Origin: Pyrinomonadaceae bacterium
GTDB taxonomy: Bacteria; Acidobacteriota; Blastocatellia; Pyrinomonadales; Pyrinomonadaceae
NCBI GenBank assembly: GCA_019694355.1
Contig: JAIBCB010000004.1
Location: 62,001-126,000 of the forward strand
Length of the DNA: 64,000 nucleotides
Reading direction: 5' to 3'
Positions within the stretch are counted from its first letter, which is position 1, and each line of letters opens with the position of its first letter. Below the pieces are notes generated by a model, which had not been told where the DNA came from, ran no database searches, and saw only the letters and a list, made by a program, of their open reading frames with translations. This document shows, one piece after another, positions 44,443-53,763 of the stretch. The position numbers and the translations under genes were made by a program.

Positions 44443-44679
44443 ATGAAACAGAAAGCGATCTTTTACCACGCAGGCTGTCCCGTTTGTGTGAGCGCGGAGC
44501 AGATGGTAGCACAGGCGATCGATGCCGAGCGGTTTGACGTCGAGATAGTGCATCTTGGCGAGTCCAAAGGTAGAGTAGGCGAAGCCGAGTCCGTAGGCGT
44601 CAAGTCCGTGCCCGCACTCGTCATCGCCGGCCAACCATATCACATCAACTTCGGTGCCTCGATCGACGCCCTGAAGTAA
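44443..44679 (+). CDS. Small thioredoxin/glutaredoxin-like protein with CPVC active site
   Basis: I choose ATG 44443 because a GGAGA lies 8 nt upstream; GTG 44413 and ATG 44428 are alternatives. The 78-residue protein has the short thioredoxin-fold layout AIFYHAGCPVCVSAEQM with CPVC, and the cis-Pro strand VKSVPALVIAGQPYHINFG. It could work as a glutaredoxin-like thiol reductant. Divergence from the hxlR gene suggests control by that redox-type regulator. Confidence 0.8.
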   Translation: MKQKAIFYHAGCPVCVSAEQMVAQAIDAERFDVEIVHLGESKGRVGEAESVGVKSVPALVIAGQPYHINFGASIDALK

Positions 44680-44697
44680 TGGGCGAACGGCCTTTTT

Positions 44698-45640
44698 GTC
44701 AGAACCGCCTGCGTGAGCGGGCGGTCAGCATTGAAGAAGCCCGCACAGCAGTAAGGGCACAGTCCGATGTCAGTACCACCTGCAGTAGCGGGCGGTCATC
44801 ATTGCAGAGGCCCGCACGTTAGTAAGGGCGTAACACTCAACGCAACTTCCCGCCGAATTGCCACGGCATTTATGCCGTGGAACCGATCCCAAAACCAACC
44901 TCGGAGGCGGCTTGCCGCCGACAAACGGCTTCTGTCGCGTGCTGCGGCACGCTCCAGCGAAACATTGAGCAACGCTGACCACGAGCTGAAGCTCGTGGCA
45001 ATTCAGCAGCCTTACCCTAGGCTACATTATCTGTTCCCTACAGGACGGAGACACAATTTCCCGATGTTTGTCCCGTCTCACCGTGAATGCGACAAGCGGG
45101 ACAAAGTGGGACAAAAATCGGCGTTCTGGCGACCTGCGGTTACAATTATTGTCACTATTGTCAAAGATCAGGGTGTACAACATATGTTTACACCGTCTCT
45201 ACGAGTATATCATACGTGTCAAGCGCTATTTTGTGAGAGCCCCTTCGAATTGCCCTGGTCCCTAGACCGGGGTTCACGGCCATCAAAGACCCCCCGTCGG
45301 CGGCTTGCCACATTGCAGTGCGGTCGGGCTTGCCCGACCGTCACTCGCCTTAGGAATATCGGAGCGTGTGAAGCACGCGACAAAGATCTGTCGGCGGCAA
45401 GCCGCCTCCGAGATCTGCTTTGTGAGACCTTCGGTCGGGCAAGCCCGACCGCACTGCGGTGCGGAGAGCCGCCTCCGAGTTTGGTATTCTGACCTGGCCC
45501 ACGCCGTAAACGACGTGGCAATTCGAGGGAAGCTGCGTTGAGTGTTACGCCCTTACTCGCACGGCCTTCTGCAATACTGACCGCCCGCTGACGCAGGCGG
45601 TTCTGACAAGACGTGTCCACGGCATAAATGCCGTGGCAAT
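44698..45640. repeat. REP-like palindrome cluster arranged as an imperfect inverted repeat
   Basis: No credible gene lies between 44680 and 45901. Several 20-bp palindromes share one architecture of 9-bp arms around a 2-nt centre: CCACGGCATTTATGCCGTGG (44861-44880), its relative at 45617-45636 (centre AA), CCACGAGCTGAAGCTCGTGG (44979-44998), and CGGTCGGGCTTGCCCGACCG at 45321-45340 and (centre AA) 45432-45451. Larger blocks (44769-about 44960) reappear in reverse at about 45370-45607, sharing runs such as AGTAAGGGCGTAACACTCAA and TCGGAGGCGGC. Confidence 0.85.
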
Positions 45641-45676
45641 TCAAAAGCCATTCAGCTCGTGGCGGGTTGAGTTTAT

Positions 45677-45726
45677 TGGTGCCGTCTAGAAGATTTGAAC
45701 TTCTGACCTATCGCGTGTGAAGCGAG
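45677..45726 (-). pseudogene. Truncated tRNA-Val(CAC) 3' end, probable attachment-site scar
   Basis: Read on the minus strand, this is the 3' two-thirds of a tRNA: CCA end (45677-45679), discriminator A, acceptor strand AGACGGC, a perfect T arm (45688-45704, stems AGAAG/CTTCT around TTCAAAT), variable loop, anticodon 3' stem GCGAT and loop TTCACAC, giving anticodon CAC (Val). The 5' acceptor strand, D arm and one base pair of the anticodon stem are missing. This is what an element integrating into a tRNA gene leaves at its far end. An 8-bp inverted repeat CCTATCGC/GCGATAGG (45707-45745) overlaps the break. Confidence 0.75.
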
Positions 45727-45901
45727 ACGGATAATTTGCGATAGGGCGTGGAAATCTTCAGGACATCGATAAATACTGGACGTTTTATACACATGACGAT
45801 GACCGATTGAGCAAGAGTACGCAGGAATTTGTCTTGTCGAGAACCTAAAGGGCGTTTTAAGGGCGTTCCATCTTATGCTACTTTATGGCCCCATGTTGGC
45901 T

Positions 45902-46350
45902 TCAAGCGGCCCGATCGAGGGCGCGAGCAATGTCCCTGATCGAACTTTCCGTTTGATTGACGTACCGAAGAAAAGTTCTTTGCTGCGTGTGCCCCGAAAT
46001 CTTCATAACGATCGCGGGCGAAATGCCGCGTTCGAGCATCCGCGTGATCGCGGTGTGTCGAAGATCGTGAAAGTGGAGGTTCTCTAAGTTCGCCTCCCGA
46101 CAAGCCCCCGCCCAAGAATGCTTGAAGTCACCGATCGGAAAGACACGTGACATCTTCCTGAACGCTTTGCGCTCTAGACGGGCGAGACTCTGCCGAAGCC
46201 TTTCGGTAACGGGAACAAGACGAGTTTTGAGGGTCTTCGTGTTCGAAGCCTCGATACGAATGACACGACCTGGAAGATCGACGCTTTGCCAGCGTAACTT
46301 TAGAATCGGAAGCGCACAGGCGACTTTCGCAGAATATGCGTAAGCGCGGC
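45902..46350 (-). pseudogene. Tyrosine recombinase (integrase) C-terminal remnant
   Basis: The frame matches the catalytic half of phage-type integrases: LKLRWQSVDLPGRVIRI, the TKTLKTRLVPV beta-hairpin Lys, HDLRHTAITRML (His-x-x-Arg), SGHTQQRTFLRYV (second His and the Tyr nucleophile). The first catalytic Arg, normally in a GxRxGEILKLRW context, is replaced by ACALPILKLRW, and no SAM-like N-terminal core-binding domain precedes it. It is therefore inactive. The open frame upstream to 46498 does not look like integrase. It sits 175 bp from the tRNA-Val scar. Confidence 0.8.
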
Positions 46351-46415
46351 TTTCGACAGCTAAATTCCGGCGGGCGTTATTGGGAAGGTATCCGTTTGAC
46401 CGATCCGACTTAAAG

Positions 46416-46570
46416 GAAGTGTCCGAAGTGTCGTAGAAGTGTTCACGTTTTCGGTCAATAAAAACGGGGGGGGTGAACACTTTGAACACTTCGAACACTT
46501 GTTTTCGGACTTTTTGTAGAAAATTCTAAAACGACCGCCGAAAACGGCAAAAGAAGTGTTCAAAGTGTTC
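46416..46570. repeat. Iteron-like array of a 9-bp repeat (GAAGTGTTC/GAACACTTC)
   Basis: Eight copies occur in three groups: GAAGTGTCC 46416, GAAGTGTCG 46425 and GAAGTGTTC 46436; the opposite orientation GAACACTTT 46475, GAACACTTC 46484 and GAACACTTG 46493; then GAAGTGTTC 46553 and AAAGTGTTC 46562. Most are spaced exactly 9 bp. The last two groups flank an AT-rich stretch (46502-46535). The layout resembles plasmid iterons or a repressor array. No initiator gene is visible nearby. Confidence 0.75.
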
Positions 46571-46805
46571 AAGTGCCGATGTTTATTGGCTTTCAGGGAA
46601 GGCGCAAAGAGAATATGACGCTAGAACGATAGACCTTAAGGCTATTGCAAGAGAACGGCAGAAACGACCGATTTTGCCGATAGGCGACGCGATGCCCGCG
46701 AACGGGCAGAAAAACGCGGCAAAACTCGACGGCAAAACAAGTACGGGCCTAACCAACGTCGTGACGGGCTTTGACCGAGAACGAGGGAGAGTGACTTGGG
46801 AAAAA
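46571..46805 (+). pseudogene. Possible gene remnant truncated at the hsdR junction
   Basis: A plus-strand frame from about 46560 reads ADVYWLSGKAQREYDARTIDLKAIARERQKRP and continues with protein-like composition to about 46800, where it runs into the antisense of hsdR. No start codon precedes it and no family is recognised. It may be the 5' part of an element gene cut when the restriction genes arrived. Support is weak. Confidence 0.25.
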
Positions 46806-49800
46806 CTAGTTCGCCAGTACCATGCCTGCCATGAGCTCGGCTTGTTTGAGAACAGTTTCGATTGCCTTTTGTTGTTTGTCCGGCGGATAGCCGTGTTTGG
46901 TGAGGGTGCGGCGAACCAGGACCATAAGTCTGGCCCGTGCGGCTTCCCTGATAGGCCAGTCGATTGTGGTATTGCTTCTCACCTTGTCGGCAATTTCTCT
47001 TGCAATGTCTCGCAACGTTTCGTCGCCCAAGACTTGAACGGCTGAATCATTGGCCTCTAGAGCGTTATAGAACGCTACCTCGTCCTCATTGAGTCTCAAC
47101 CTCTCGCCTTGCAGGTCAGCTTCCGTAACTTCTTTGGCAAGTTTGATCAGCTCTTCTATGATCTCAGCGGTCGAAAGCAAGTTATTCTGATATCGCTTTA
47201 CGGCATCTTCCAGCATTTTAAGGAGCTCTTTGCTTTTGACGAGGTTCTTTTTCATCCGGCTGCTGATCTCGTCGTTGAGGATCTTCTTTAGAAGCTCAAG
47301 CGCAAGATTCTTGTGCTTCATTCCCTTAACTTCCAAAAGGAACTCGTCGGACAGGATCGAGATCTCCGGCTTCTGCATTCCGGCCGCGTCGAATATGTCC
47401 ACGACCTTATCCGAACTGAGCGATTGATCGATGATCCGGCGAATGGTCGTTTCGTAATTGTCGGTGTTGCCCCCACCGCTGGTTCCGACAAGCTTGACCA
47501 TTCGCGCCTTGACGGCTTGGAAGAAAGCGACTTCCTCCGCAATTGCGACTGCGGCCGGGTGCGGATTCGTGAGGGCGAACGCTTGAGCAAGGAGCGATAC
47601 CTCACGGATGAACCGTTCACGGCCCTCCTCAAGGCCCAGAATGTGTTCCTCGGCTTGCAGGATGATCTCTAGCTTTTGGCGAGGATCGGCGGCAAAGAAG
47701 CGGGCGTAGTCGAATCCATGTTCACCGTAAGCGGCGGAATCCTCAGCGAGAATGTCGTCGCGGGACTTGCTTGGTTCGTCAAACATTTGCTGAACGACTT
47801 CAAGTTTCTCCTGCATCGCAACAACCGCCTGCTCGATATCGATCGTCGGGTCGCCCTTTCCTCCGGCGTCACCGTAAAAAGAAAGCGCCTTCTTTAGGTC
47901 GGAAGCAAGGCCCAGATAATCAACAACCAAACCGCCGGGCTTATCCTTGAAAACGCGATTTACCCGAGCGATCGCCTGCATTAGCGTATGTCCGCGCATC
48001 GGCTTATCAACGTAAAGCGTGTGGAGGCACGGAGCGTCAAAACCCGTCAGCCACATATCGCGAACGATCACGAGCTTTAGTGGATCGTTCTCATCCTTGA
48101 ATCTGTCCGCCAATTCCCGCCGTTCCTGTTTTGTCGTATGGTGCGCGGCCATCGCGGGACCATCCGCGCTTGATGCGGTCATTACGATCTTAATTTCGCC
48201 TTTCGCTTTGTCCGCATTGTGCCACTCAGGGCGAAGCGCAATGATCTGCTCGTAAAGGTCAACGGCGATGCGGCGGCTCATGGCAACGATCATCGCCTTG
48301 CCCTCGAAGACCTCCTGTCGCTTCTCGAAGTGCGTGACAATATCGTTCGCAAGATTCCTGATGCGTTCCGAATTGCCGACAATCGCCTCAACCTTTGTCC
48401 ACTTGGCTTTCGCCTTCTGCTTCTCGGTGAGTTCGTCGGTTTCTTCGAGCTCCTTGTCGAACTGCTTGATAAGTTCGCGGCCTTCGTCGGTAAGGTTCAC
48501 CTTCGCAAGGCGGCTTTCGTAATAGATCTTCACAGTCGCGCCGTCGTTAACGGCATCCATGATGTCGTATCGGTCAATGTAACTGCCAAAGACCTGCGGC
48601 GTGTTCACGTCGTCGCTCTCGATGGGCGTACCGGTGAAGCCAATATAGGTCGCGTTCGGCAAGGCATCGCGCATATATTTAGCAAAGCCGTATGCGATCC
48701 GCTGGCCGACAACCTCTTTCGATTCCTTATCAACGATGTCGCGAACCTCGGCCTCGAAGCCGTACTGTGTTCGGTGGGCTTCGTCGGCGATCACGACGAT
48801 ATTCTTTCGGTCGGATAGAAGGTCATAGACCGAACCGCCGTCAGTCGGCAGGAATTTTTGGATCGTGGTAAAGACGATCCCGCCACTCGCGACCTTCAAA
48901 AGTTCCTTGAGGTGTTCACGGCTGGTGGCCTGAACCGGTTCTTGTCGCAATAGAGCTTTTGAGGCGGCGAACGTCCCGAATAGCTGCTCGTCGAGGTCGT
49001 TGCGGTCGGTGATCACTACGACGGTTGGGTTATCGAGGCTCGCAACAAGTTTTCCGGTGTAGAAAACCATCGAGAGAGACTTGCCGCTTCCTTGCGTGTG
49101 CCAGACAACACCGCCTTTGCGGTCGCCGTTGTCTGCCGAAGCCGCTAAGGTCGAAGTCACGGCCTTGTTGACCGCGTAGTACTGGTGATAGGCGGCGAGC
49201 TTCTTGATCGAAACTATCTGTGTCTGGCCGGTCTTCTTGTCGTGGACTGTCGAGCGTTCAAAGACAATAAAGTTCCTGACTAGATCGAGCAGGATGTCGC
49301 GGCGAAGCATTCCCTTTATCAGCGTGTCGAGTTGCGGCGTAAATTTCGATGCGTCCTTTTGACCGTCCGCCGACTTCCACGCCATAAAGCGGGAAAGCCC
49401 TGCGGAGATAGTACCGGCCTTCGCGTCGAAGCCGTCTGAGATGATTGAGAAGGCGTTGTAGTTAAACAGAGATGGAATCGTAGCTTTATAGGTCTCGATC
49501 TGATTGAACGCTCCCTGCATCGTGGCGTTCTCGTCCGTCGCGTTCTTTAGCTCGATCACGACAAGCGGGATTCCGTTTACAAAAAGCAGAACGTCCGGGC
49601 GTTTGTTCTGGTTGTTCTCGGTGATCGTGAATTGGTTGACGGCGAGAAACTCGTTGTTGTCGATATTCTCGAAGTCGATCAACGCTACCTCGTGGCTCCG
49701 TTCAAATCCGTCCTCGGTATAAGGCACTTTCACCTTTTCGATCAGGTAGGAATGGAACTCTTCGTTCGCGGCCTTCATATCCGGCGAATAGAGCCTTACG

Positions 49801-50021
49801 GTCTTTTGCACCGCCTGTTCGCGGGCATCCAGGGGAATGTGCGGATTGATCCTCGCGACTGCGTTCCGAAGTCGATCAATAAGAATGATCTGCTCGAACG
49901 ATTCCCGTTCCTGCCCTTCACCGCCCGGACTTATCACCACACCGTGAACATACGAATAGCCTAAGGCCTGTAGCTCTGTAAGGGCGTATTCTTCAATCTG
50001 GTTTTCGGTGATTGGTTTCAT
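46806..50021 (-). CDS. hsdR: Type I restriction endonuclease subunit R
   Basis: The 1071-residue product starts at ATG 50021 ([22 protein letters not shown]); ATG 50042 would overlap the upstream gene. The N-terminal nuclease domain has the PD-(D/E)xK pattern [20 protein letters not shown]. The translocase has [17 protein letters not shown] (motif I), [13 protein letters not shown] (DEAH-type motif II), TGTPIE (III), and [16 protein letters not shown] (VI). It cleaves DNA after ATP-driven translocation when bound to the MTase-specificity complex. It begins 13 bp after the HsdM-HsdS fusion gene. Confidence 0.96.
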   Translation of the reverse strand: MKPITENQIEEYALTELQALGYSYVHGVVISPGGEGQERESFEQIILIDRLRNAVARINPHIPLDAREQAVQKTVRLYSPDMKAANEEFHSYLIEKVKVPYTEDGFERSHEVALIDFENIDNNEFLAVNQFTITENNQNKRPDVLLFVNGIPLVVIELKNATDENATMQGAFNQIETYKATIPSLFNYNAFSIISDGFDAKAGTISAGLSRFMAWKSADGQKDASKFTPQLDTLIKGMLRRDILLDLVRNFIVFERSTVHDKKTGQTQIVSIKKLAAYHQYYAVNKAVTSTLAASADNGDRKGGVVWHTQGSGKSLSMVFYTGKLVASLDNPTVVVITDRNDLDEQLFGTFAASKALLRQEPVQATSREHLKELLKVASGGIVFTTIQKFLPTDGGSVYDLLSDRKNIVVIADEAHRTQYGFEAEVRDIVDKESKEVVGQRIAYGFAKYMRDALPNATYIGFTGTPIESDDVNTPQVFGSYIDRYDIMDAVNDGATVKIYYESRLAKVNLTDEGRELIKQFDKELEETDELTEKQKAKAKWTKVEAIVGNSERIRNLANDIVTHFEKRQEVFEGKAMIVAMSRRIAVDLYEQIIALRPEWHNADKAKGEIKIVMTASSADGPAMAAHHTTKQERRELADRFKDENDPLKLVIVRDMWLTGFDAPCLHTLYVDKPMRGHTLMQAIARVNRVFKDKPGGLVVDYLGLASDLKKALSFYGDAGGKGDPTIDIEQAVVAMQEKLEVVQQMFDEPSKSRDDILAEDSAAYGEHGFDYARFFAADPRQKLEIILQAEEHILGLEEGRERFIREVSLLAQAFALTNPHPAAVAIAEEVAFFQAVKARMVKLVGTSGGGNTDNYETTIRRIIDQSLSSDKVVDIFDAAGMQKPEISILSDEFLLEVKGMKHKNLALELLKKILNDEISSRMKKNLVKSKELLKMLEDAVKRYQNNLLSTAEIIEELIKLAKEVTEADLQGERLRLNEDEVAFYNALEANDSAVQVLGDETLRDIAREIADKVRSNTTIDWPIREAARARLMVLVRRTLTKHGYPPDKQQKAIETVLKQAELMAGMVLAN

Positions 50022-50034
50022 TCCGCACGAGAAG

Positions 50035-52227
50035 CTAATCAATCCTATGTGAGTTCAACCAAAGGCGTCCTGACGCAGAGATTAAATCTTTGATTGCCTT
50101 ACGAAGGCTAGAAACCTGCTCGATTTCTCGATTCAAGTCTGTAACCAGCGAAGTAAATCGTTGCTGTTCCTTAATCGACGGAATGGTCACGTTTAATGAT
50201 AGAAATCGTTCTGCCGGCGCACGTCGTCGGCGTTCAATGGTGCCAACGGAAATTCCATTATAAAGCTTGATCATTGTCTCACTTCGAACTAGCGAGCCAA
50301 TTAGGGTCGGATCGAAGCCGGGATTGATAGTAAAGACTTCGTATGCGGGCGAGGTTATTCCTACATCGACGACCGTGCATTGATCAATTGATCCTGCCCA
50401 TAGAAGATACGGGTTATAGACGATATCGGTCCTTCGAACGATCTTGTAGCTCGACGTATTTTCAGTTGCAACCCTCTTAGCAAATCTTTCTCGTTGCAAT
50501 ACGAGACCTGCGGTTTCAGTACACGTTAGGATTTCGGGTTCTGGTTCGTCGCCAAGGCGCTCGTTAGAGATTGTTAGAACCTCCGACAGCGGAACAGTTA
50601 TGTGTTCTTTAGGAATGTACAGAATCGGGCTCTGCGGCGATGTTTGTACTTCATCAAACCTAGCGAACGATTTAAGTAGGTCGTCTTTTGCGTGGCTATA
50701 TGTTTCGACGCTTTGTTCTATCGCGTTGTGCGTTAGAGCAAGGAAGTCTTGCTCTAACTCATCATCAATTCCAACGTGGCGAGGTGGGAATAGGCTATAA
50801 CCCAAATCTCGAATTCGGTCCAATGAGACTGACGAACAAAAACCCGGTCGGTCTTCATATTCGCCATGAATGCTTCGCCAATTGTTGTAGGTCGATGAGA
50901 TATGAGATATTGCCGTCGAAGATAGATCGCTGTGTGTTCGGTCTATCGCCGTACCAAGTTTGCCCGCATCAATGAATAAGGTCTCACCTGATCTGCTCCG
51001 AAACCGGTTATCCGTCTTGTTTCGAGCGAGAATCCAAATAGCCACAGGTATCGGAGTCGAATAAAACAGCTTGCCGGGAAGCGTAACGACGCAATCGACC
51101 AGGTCCTTCTCAATAATTTCCTTTCTGATCTCGTTCTCAATGGTCGAGTCAGACTCAAGACTGTTAACGGCAAGCAAAAAGCCCGCGAGACCATCAGGAG
51201 CGAGGTGGAAAAGAAAATGCTGTATCCAAGCAAAGTTGGCGTTGTTCACTGGTGGAGGCAAATTCTTGCCCGTCACCTTCCAGCGGGCATCCTCCCTCAA
51301 TAGCTCACCCGACCAGTCGCTGTCGTTGAAAGGCGGATTCGCGATAAGAAAGTCCGCCTTGAGGTCTCTGTGGGCATCGTTAAGAAACGATCCTTCATTG
51401 TTCCACCGCACATTGGTGCTATCGATGCCGCGAATAGCAAGGTTCATCTTGGCTAGTCGCCAAGTAGTCTGATTGCTCTCCTGCCCGTAGATCGAGATTC
51501 GGTCTTTCGGATTTATGGCTATCTTCTTGCCGTTGCCATTCTTGTAGTGGTCGCTATGCGCTTCAATAAACTTCTCGGACTGAACGAACATTCCGCCTGA
51601 GCCGCAGCATGGATCGAAAACGCGGCCTTCGTATGGTTCGAGCATAGCGACAAGCAGCCGAACGACGCTCGACGGCGTGTAAAACTGTCCGCCTTTCTTT
51701 CCCTCGGCCAACGCGAACTCGCCCAAGAAATATTCATATACACGGCCAAGTACGTCTTTGCTTCTCGCTTCCTTTGTGCCGAGAGACGCACCCGAAACGA
51801 GATCGATCAGCCCGCCGAGAGATGTTTTGTCCAATCTTTCCTGTGCAAATACCTTTGGCAGAACTCCACGAAGCGACGGATTATCCTTCTCAATCTCCTC
51901 CATTGCGTCGTCAACGTCTTTGCCGACGGTCGGCAACTTCGCCCGGCCCTGTATCCATTTCCAGCGAGCGGACGGCGGGACATAGAACACTTTTTCCGCT
52001 GTGTATTCGTTCTTGTCCTCGGCGTCGGCTCCCTCGGCCTTCATTTCGGGCGATGAGAGGCGCTCGTAAACTTCATCGAACGCATCGGAGATGTATTTAA
52101 GAAAGATTAGGCCGAGAACGATGTGCTTGTACTCAGCAGCGTCGATGTTCTTTCGAAGCTTGTCGGCTGCCTTCCAGAGTTTCTTTTCCAGCGGTTCGTG
52201 AGAAACGGACTTTTTGGTTTTTGCCAT
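50035..52227 (-). CDS. Type I N6-adenine methyltransferase fused to a half-size specificity subunit (HsdM-HsdS)
   Basis: The product is 730 residues. Residues 1 to about 490 are HsdM: an N-terminal LWKAADKLRKNIDAAEYKHIVLGLIFLKYI block, SAM motif FDPCCGSGGMF (204-214), catalytic NPPF (297-300). After a linker, residues about 520-730 contain one target-recognition domain (ITVPLSEVLTISNERLG..., RAPAERFLSLNVTIPS) and one closing coiled coil (VTDLNREIEQVSSLRKAIKDLI). Normal HsdS has two such units in about 400 residues. A dimer of this fusion would rebuild a symmetric specificity unit. No separate hsdS is present. Confidence 0.9.
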   Translation of the reverse strand: MAKTKKSVSHEPLEKKLWKAADKLRKNIDAAEYKHIVLGLIFLKYISDAFDEVYERLSSPEMKAEGADAEDKNEYTAEKVFYVPPSARWKWIQGRAKLPTVGKDVDDAMEEIEKDNPSLRGVLPKVFAQERLDKTSLGGLIDLVSGASLGTKEARSKDVLGRVYEYFLGEFALAEGKKGGQFYTPSSVVRLLVAMLEPYEGRVFDPCCGSGGMFVQSEKFIEAHSDHYKNGNGKKIAINPKDRISIYGQESNQTTWRLAKMNLAIRGIDSTNVRWNNEGSFLNDAHRDLKADFLIANPPFNDSDWSGELLREDARWKVTGKNLPPPVNNANFAWIQHFLFHLAPDGLAGFLLAVNSLESDSTIENEIRKEIIEKDLVDCVVTLPGKLFYSTPIPVAIWILARNKTDNRFRSRSGETLFIDAGKLGTAIDRTHSDLSSTAISHISSTYNNWRSIHGEYEDRPGFCSSVSLDRIRDLGYSLFPPRHVGIDDELEQDFLALTHNAIEQSVETYSHAKDDLLKSFARFDEVQTSPQSPILYIPKEHITVPLSEVLTISNERLGDEPEPEILTCTETAGLVLQRERFAKRVATENTSSYKIVRRTDIVYNPYLLWAGSIDQCTVVDVGITSPAYEVFTINPGFDPTLIGSLVRSETMIKLYNGISVGTIERRRRAPAERFLSLNVTIPSIKEQQRFTSLVTDLNREIEQVSSLRKAIKDLISASGRLWLNSHRID

Positions 52228-52272
52228 TGTTTATCTATCCAAGTATAAACGAAGGCTAAATACCACCAAAGC

Positions 52273-53017
52273 TCAAGTACCGCAATCGAGGCTGAAGGCA
52301 AGTAATGGATCGACGGCGGTGAATCTTCCAAACGGGTTCGAGTACATTCGAGCCTCGGCGAAGTCGAGGGAAGTTTCTTCATCTTTTTGGTAGCCGGTGA
52401 ATTTTTGGCGGATGGTGTCGGAGGTGCCGTAGCCAAGCGAGGCGGTGCGTGAGCCGACGTTCTGCGTGATCTCTTCGCCAAACGGGAGAAAGTCGCGGCG
52501 TGAAGTGACCTGGCCGAGAGCGTTCGTGATCACACGTGGGCTTCCGAGATGATCCGTCGTTGTATAGCTCACTTGCGGAGACGCGGGAGGCGTCGCGGTC
52601 GAATATTCTGCGACCAGCTTGCCGCTCGAATAAACAAACACCGTCGTCTCGCCCGTCGCGATCACTTCTTTCTTGACACGCTTGCCCTCGCCGTCATAAG
52701 AGTATTTCGCGATCACGACGCCGTTCGCATCCCGCACTTCCGTCTGCTTGTTGTCGCCGTTAAAGACGAACTCACGCATCTGCGCCGTCACCGGATCGAC
52801 ATCCTGCACAACATTCCCGTTCTTATCGTAAACAAACCCTTGCCCTGCACCGAAACGGTTCGTCAACGCATCGACCGCAGGGTTCGGCACCGTCGTCGCA
52901 CCCGCAATACTCTGCGTGAACCCCGTCCGATTCCCATAACGATCATACTCCCACTTCTGTATCCAATTCTGAGCCGAACCGCTCGTCTCCCTAGCCTCGG
53001 TAATTCGATACAGCGAA
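52273..53017 (-). pseudogene. RHS core fragment truncated on both sides
   Basis: One uninterrupted minus-strand frame reads from CFQYDSLYRITEARETSGSA just after the previous gene's stop, through YDRYGNRTGFTQSIAGATT, DNKQTEVRDANGVVI and DHLGSPRVITNALG, to FTAVDPLLA. There core homology stops and the frame ends in FSLDCGT. No tip remains. An ATG at 52890 is only a nominal start. The break lies about 45 bp upstream of the HsdM-HsdS start, so the restriction operon abuts the broken RHS core. Confidence 0.85.
52304..52762 (-). repeat. RHS core direct repeat, copy 1 (about 460 bp)
   Basis: This stretch is nearly identical to 57907-58365, with a constant offset of 5603 bp and the same orientation. 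Scattered single-base differences include one in the CGTAGCCAAGCGAGG/CGTAGCCGAGCGAGG region. Recombination between the two copies would delete the cassettes between them. Confidence 0.9.
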
Positions 53018-53239
53018 TCATACTGAAAGCAGTTCTAGAAACCCTTCGGGTATTTCCAAGGCATTCCCATCCGGAAATTCGATCGTGTACAGAATCGTAC
53101 CAATAGGCCATCCCCGTGCGTCGGCTACGGCTTCACTTTCAATTCGGAACGATCCGACAACCACTCCTGTGTGGTTTGGCCGGAATGGCAAAGGGGCGTC
53201 ACTTTTAACTCCGACTACGTCTTCCCAGGTAAATTTCAT
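53018..53239 (-). CDS. Small immunity-like protein (Imm31-type candidate)
   Basis: I choose ATG 53239 (MKFTWEDVVGVKSDAPLPFRPN), giving 73 residues. The upstream in-frame extension to 53326 contains a WHHEPG motif that looks like a toxin end rather than immunity sequence. Short beta-rich proteins with WEDVVGVKS...GVVVGSFRIESEA...TILYTIEF resemble Imm31-type immunity proteins, a similarity judged by eye. Its stop (53018-53020) is immediately followed by RHS core, as at the other cassette junctions. Confidence 0.5.
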   Translation of the reverse strand: MKFTWEDVVGVKSDAPLPFRPNHTGVVVGSFRIESEAVADARGWPIGTILYTIEFPDGNALEIPEGFLELLSV

Positions 53240-53500
53240 CGTTTCTGCTTCCCAATTAGATACTATTTTCATCCTTAGTTTATAGGCAACCAACGCGTTC
53301 CGTCCGGGTTCGTGATGCCAGGTCAATGGGCGTGTGGTTTTTGCGCTCGAGGATCCGGATGTGTCACTGGTTTGTGAGGTCCATCTTTTCGAATCCCGGT
53401 TGGAGAGCCATTGCTATCCCGAACTTGGATAAGTTTTCCGTCAGGCGAGCCAGCCCGGCACCGTCAGTTTCATCGAAGCGCGCGAACCAGTACCCAAGCG
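53240..53500 (-). pseudogene. Degenerate toxin-tip remnant with WHH motif
   Basis: Two overlapping minus-strand frames carry protein-like pieces: LGYWFARFDETDGAGLARL ending at a stop at 53364, and KTTRPLTWHHEPGRNALVAYK running into the Imm31-like gene. The second recalls the C-terminal WHH of HNH/endonuclease VII-type toxin tips. No start or continuous domain exists, so I read it as decayed tip DNA; support is limited. Confidence 0.35.
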
Positions 53501-53673
53501 CTAATGCCGATCATCCAAAAGCCGATCAATATGTATGCGATTCGCATAACTTTGAGCATTCTTGGCTGTTCGGATTCCGGATAATATTTCATCATAGACC
53601 TTGCAAGCGGCCTGTGAAAGACGATGCCTGCGAGTCCGGAGAACATCACAATTAGACTGACGAGGGCAACCAT
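53470..53673 (-). CDS. Small two-span membrane protein (67 aa)
   Basis: The product has two hydrophobic helices (MVALVSLIVMFSGLAGIVF and VMRIAYILIGFWMIGISAWVLV) joined by a positively charged loop RPLARSMMKYYPESEQPRML. Codon use and topology look real, but the family is not recognised. It lies between immunity-like genes in RHS cluster 2; a membrane immunity protein is possible but unproven. Confidence 0.5.
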   Translation of the reverse strand: MVALVSLIVMFSGLAGIVFHRPLARSMMKYYPESEQPRMLKVMRIAYILIGFWMIGISAWVLVRALR

Positions 53674-53763
53674 AGAGATCCTATCTTGCTATTGGGGGTT
53701 CGAATTTGTTGCCGAGTTGCATCGCAACCCAAAGCATGCCGCTTTCGGTCTCTTTAGCATCCG

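Noticed and set aside
44767..45492. Plus-strand open frame of 241 codons
   Set aside because: It crosses the palindromic repeat cluster and its translation is arginine-rich, with no protein-like pattern.
46360..46572. Minus-strand frame with KCSKCSKCS
   Set aside because: The repeated residues are the 9-bp iteron-like DNA repeats read in frame, not a cysteine-rich protein.
46806..50021. Type III restriction subunit
   Set aside because: The nuclease domain is N-terminal and it pairs with an HsdM/HsdS protein, which is the type I arrangement.
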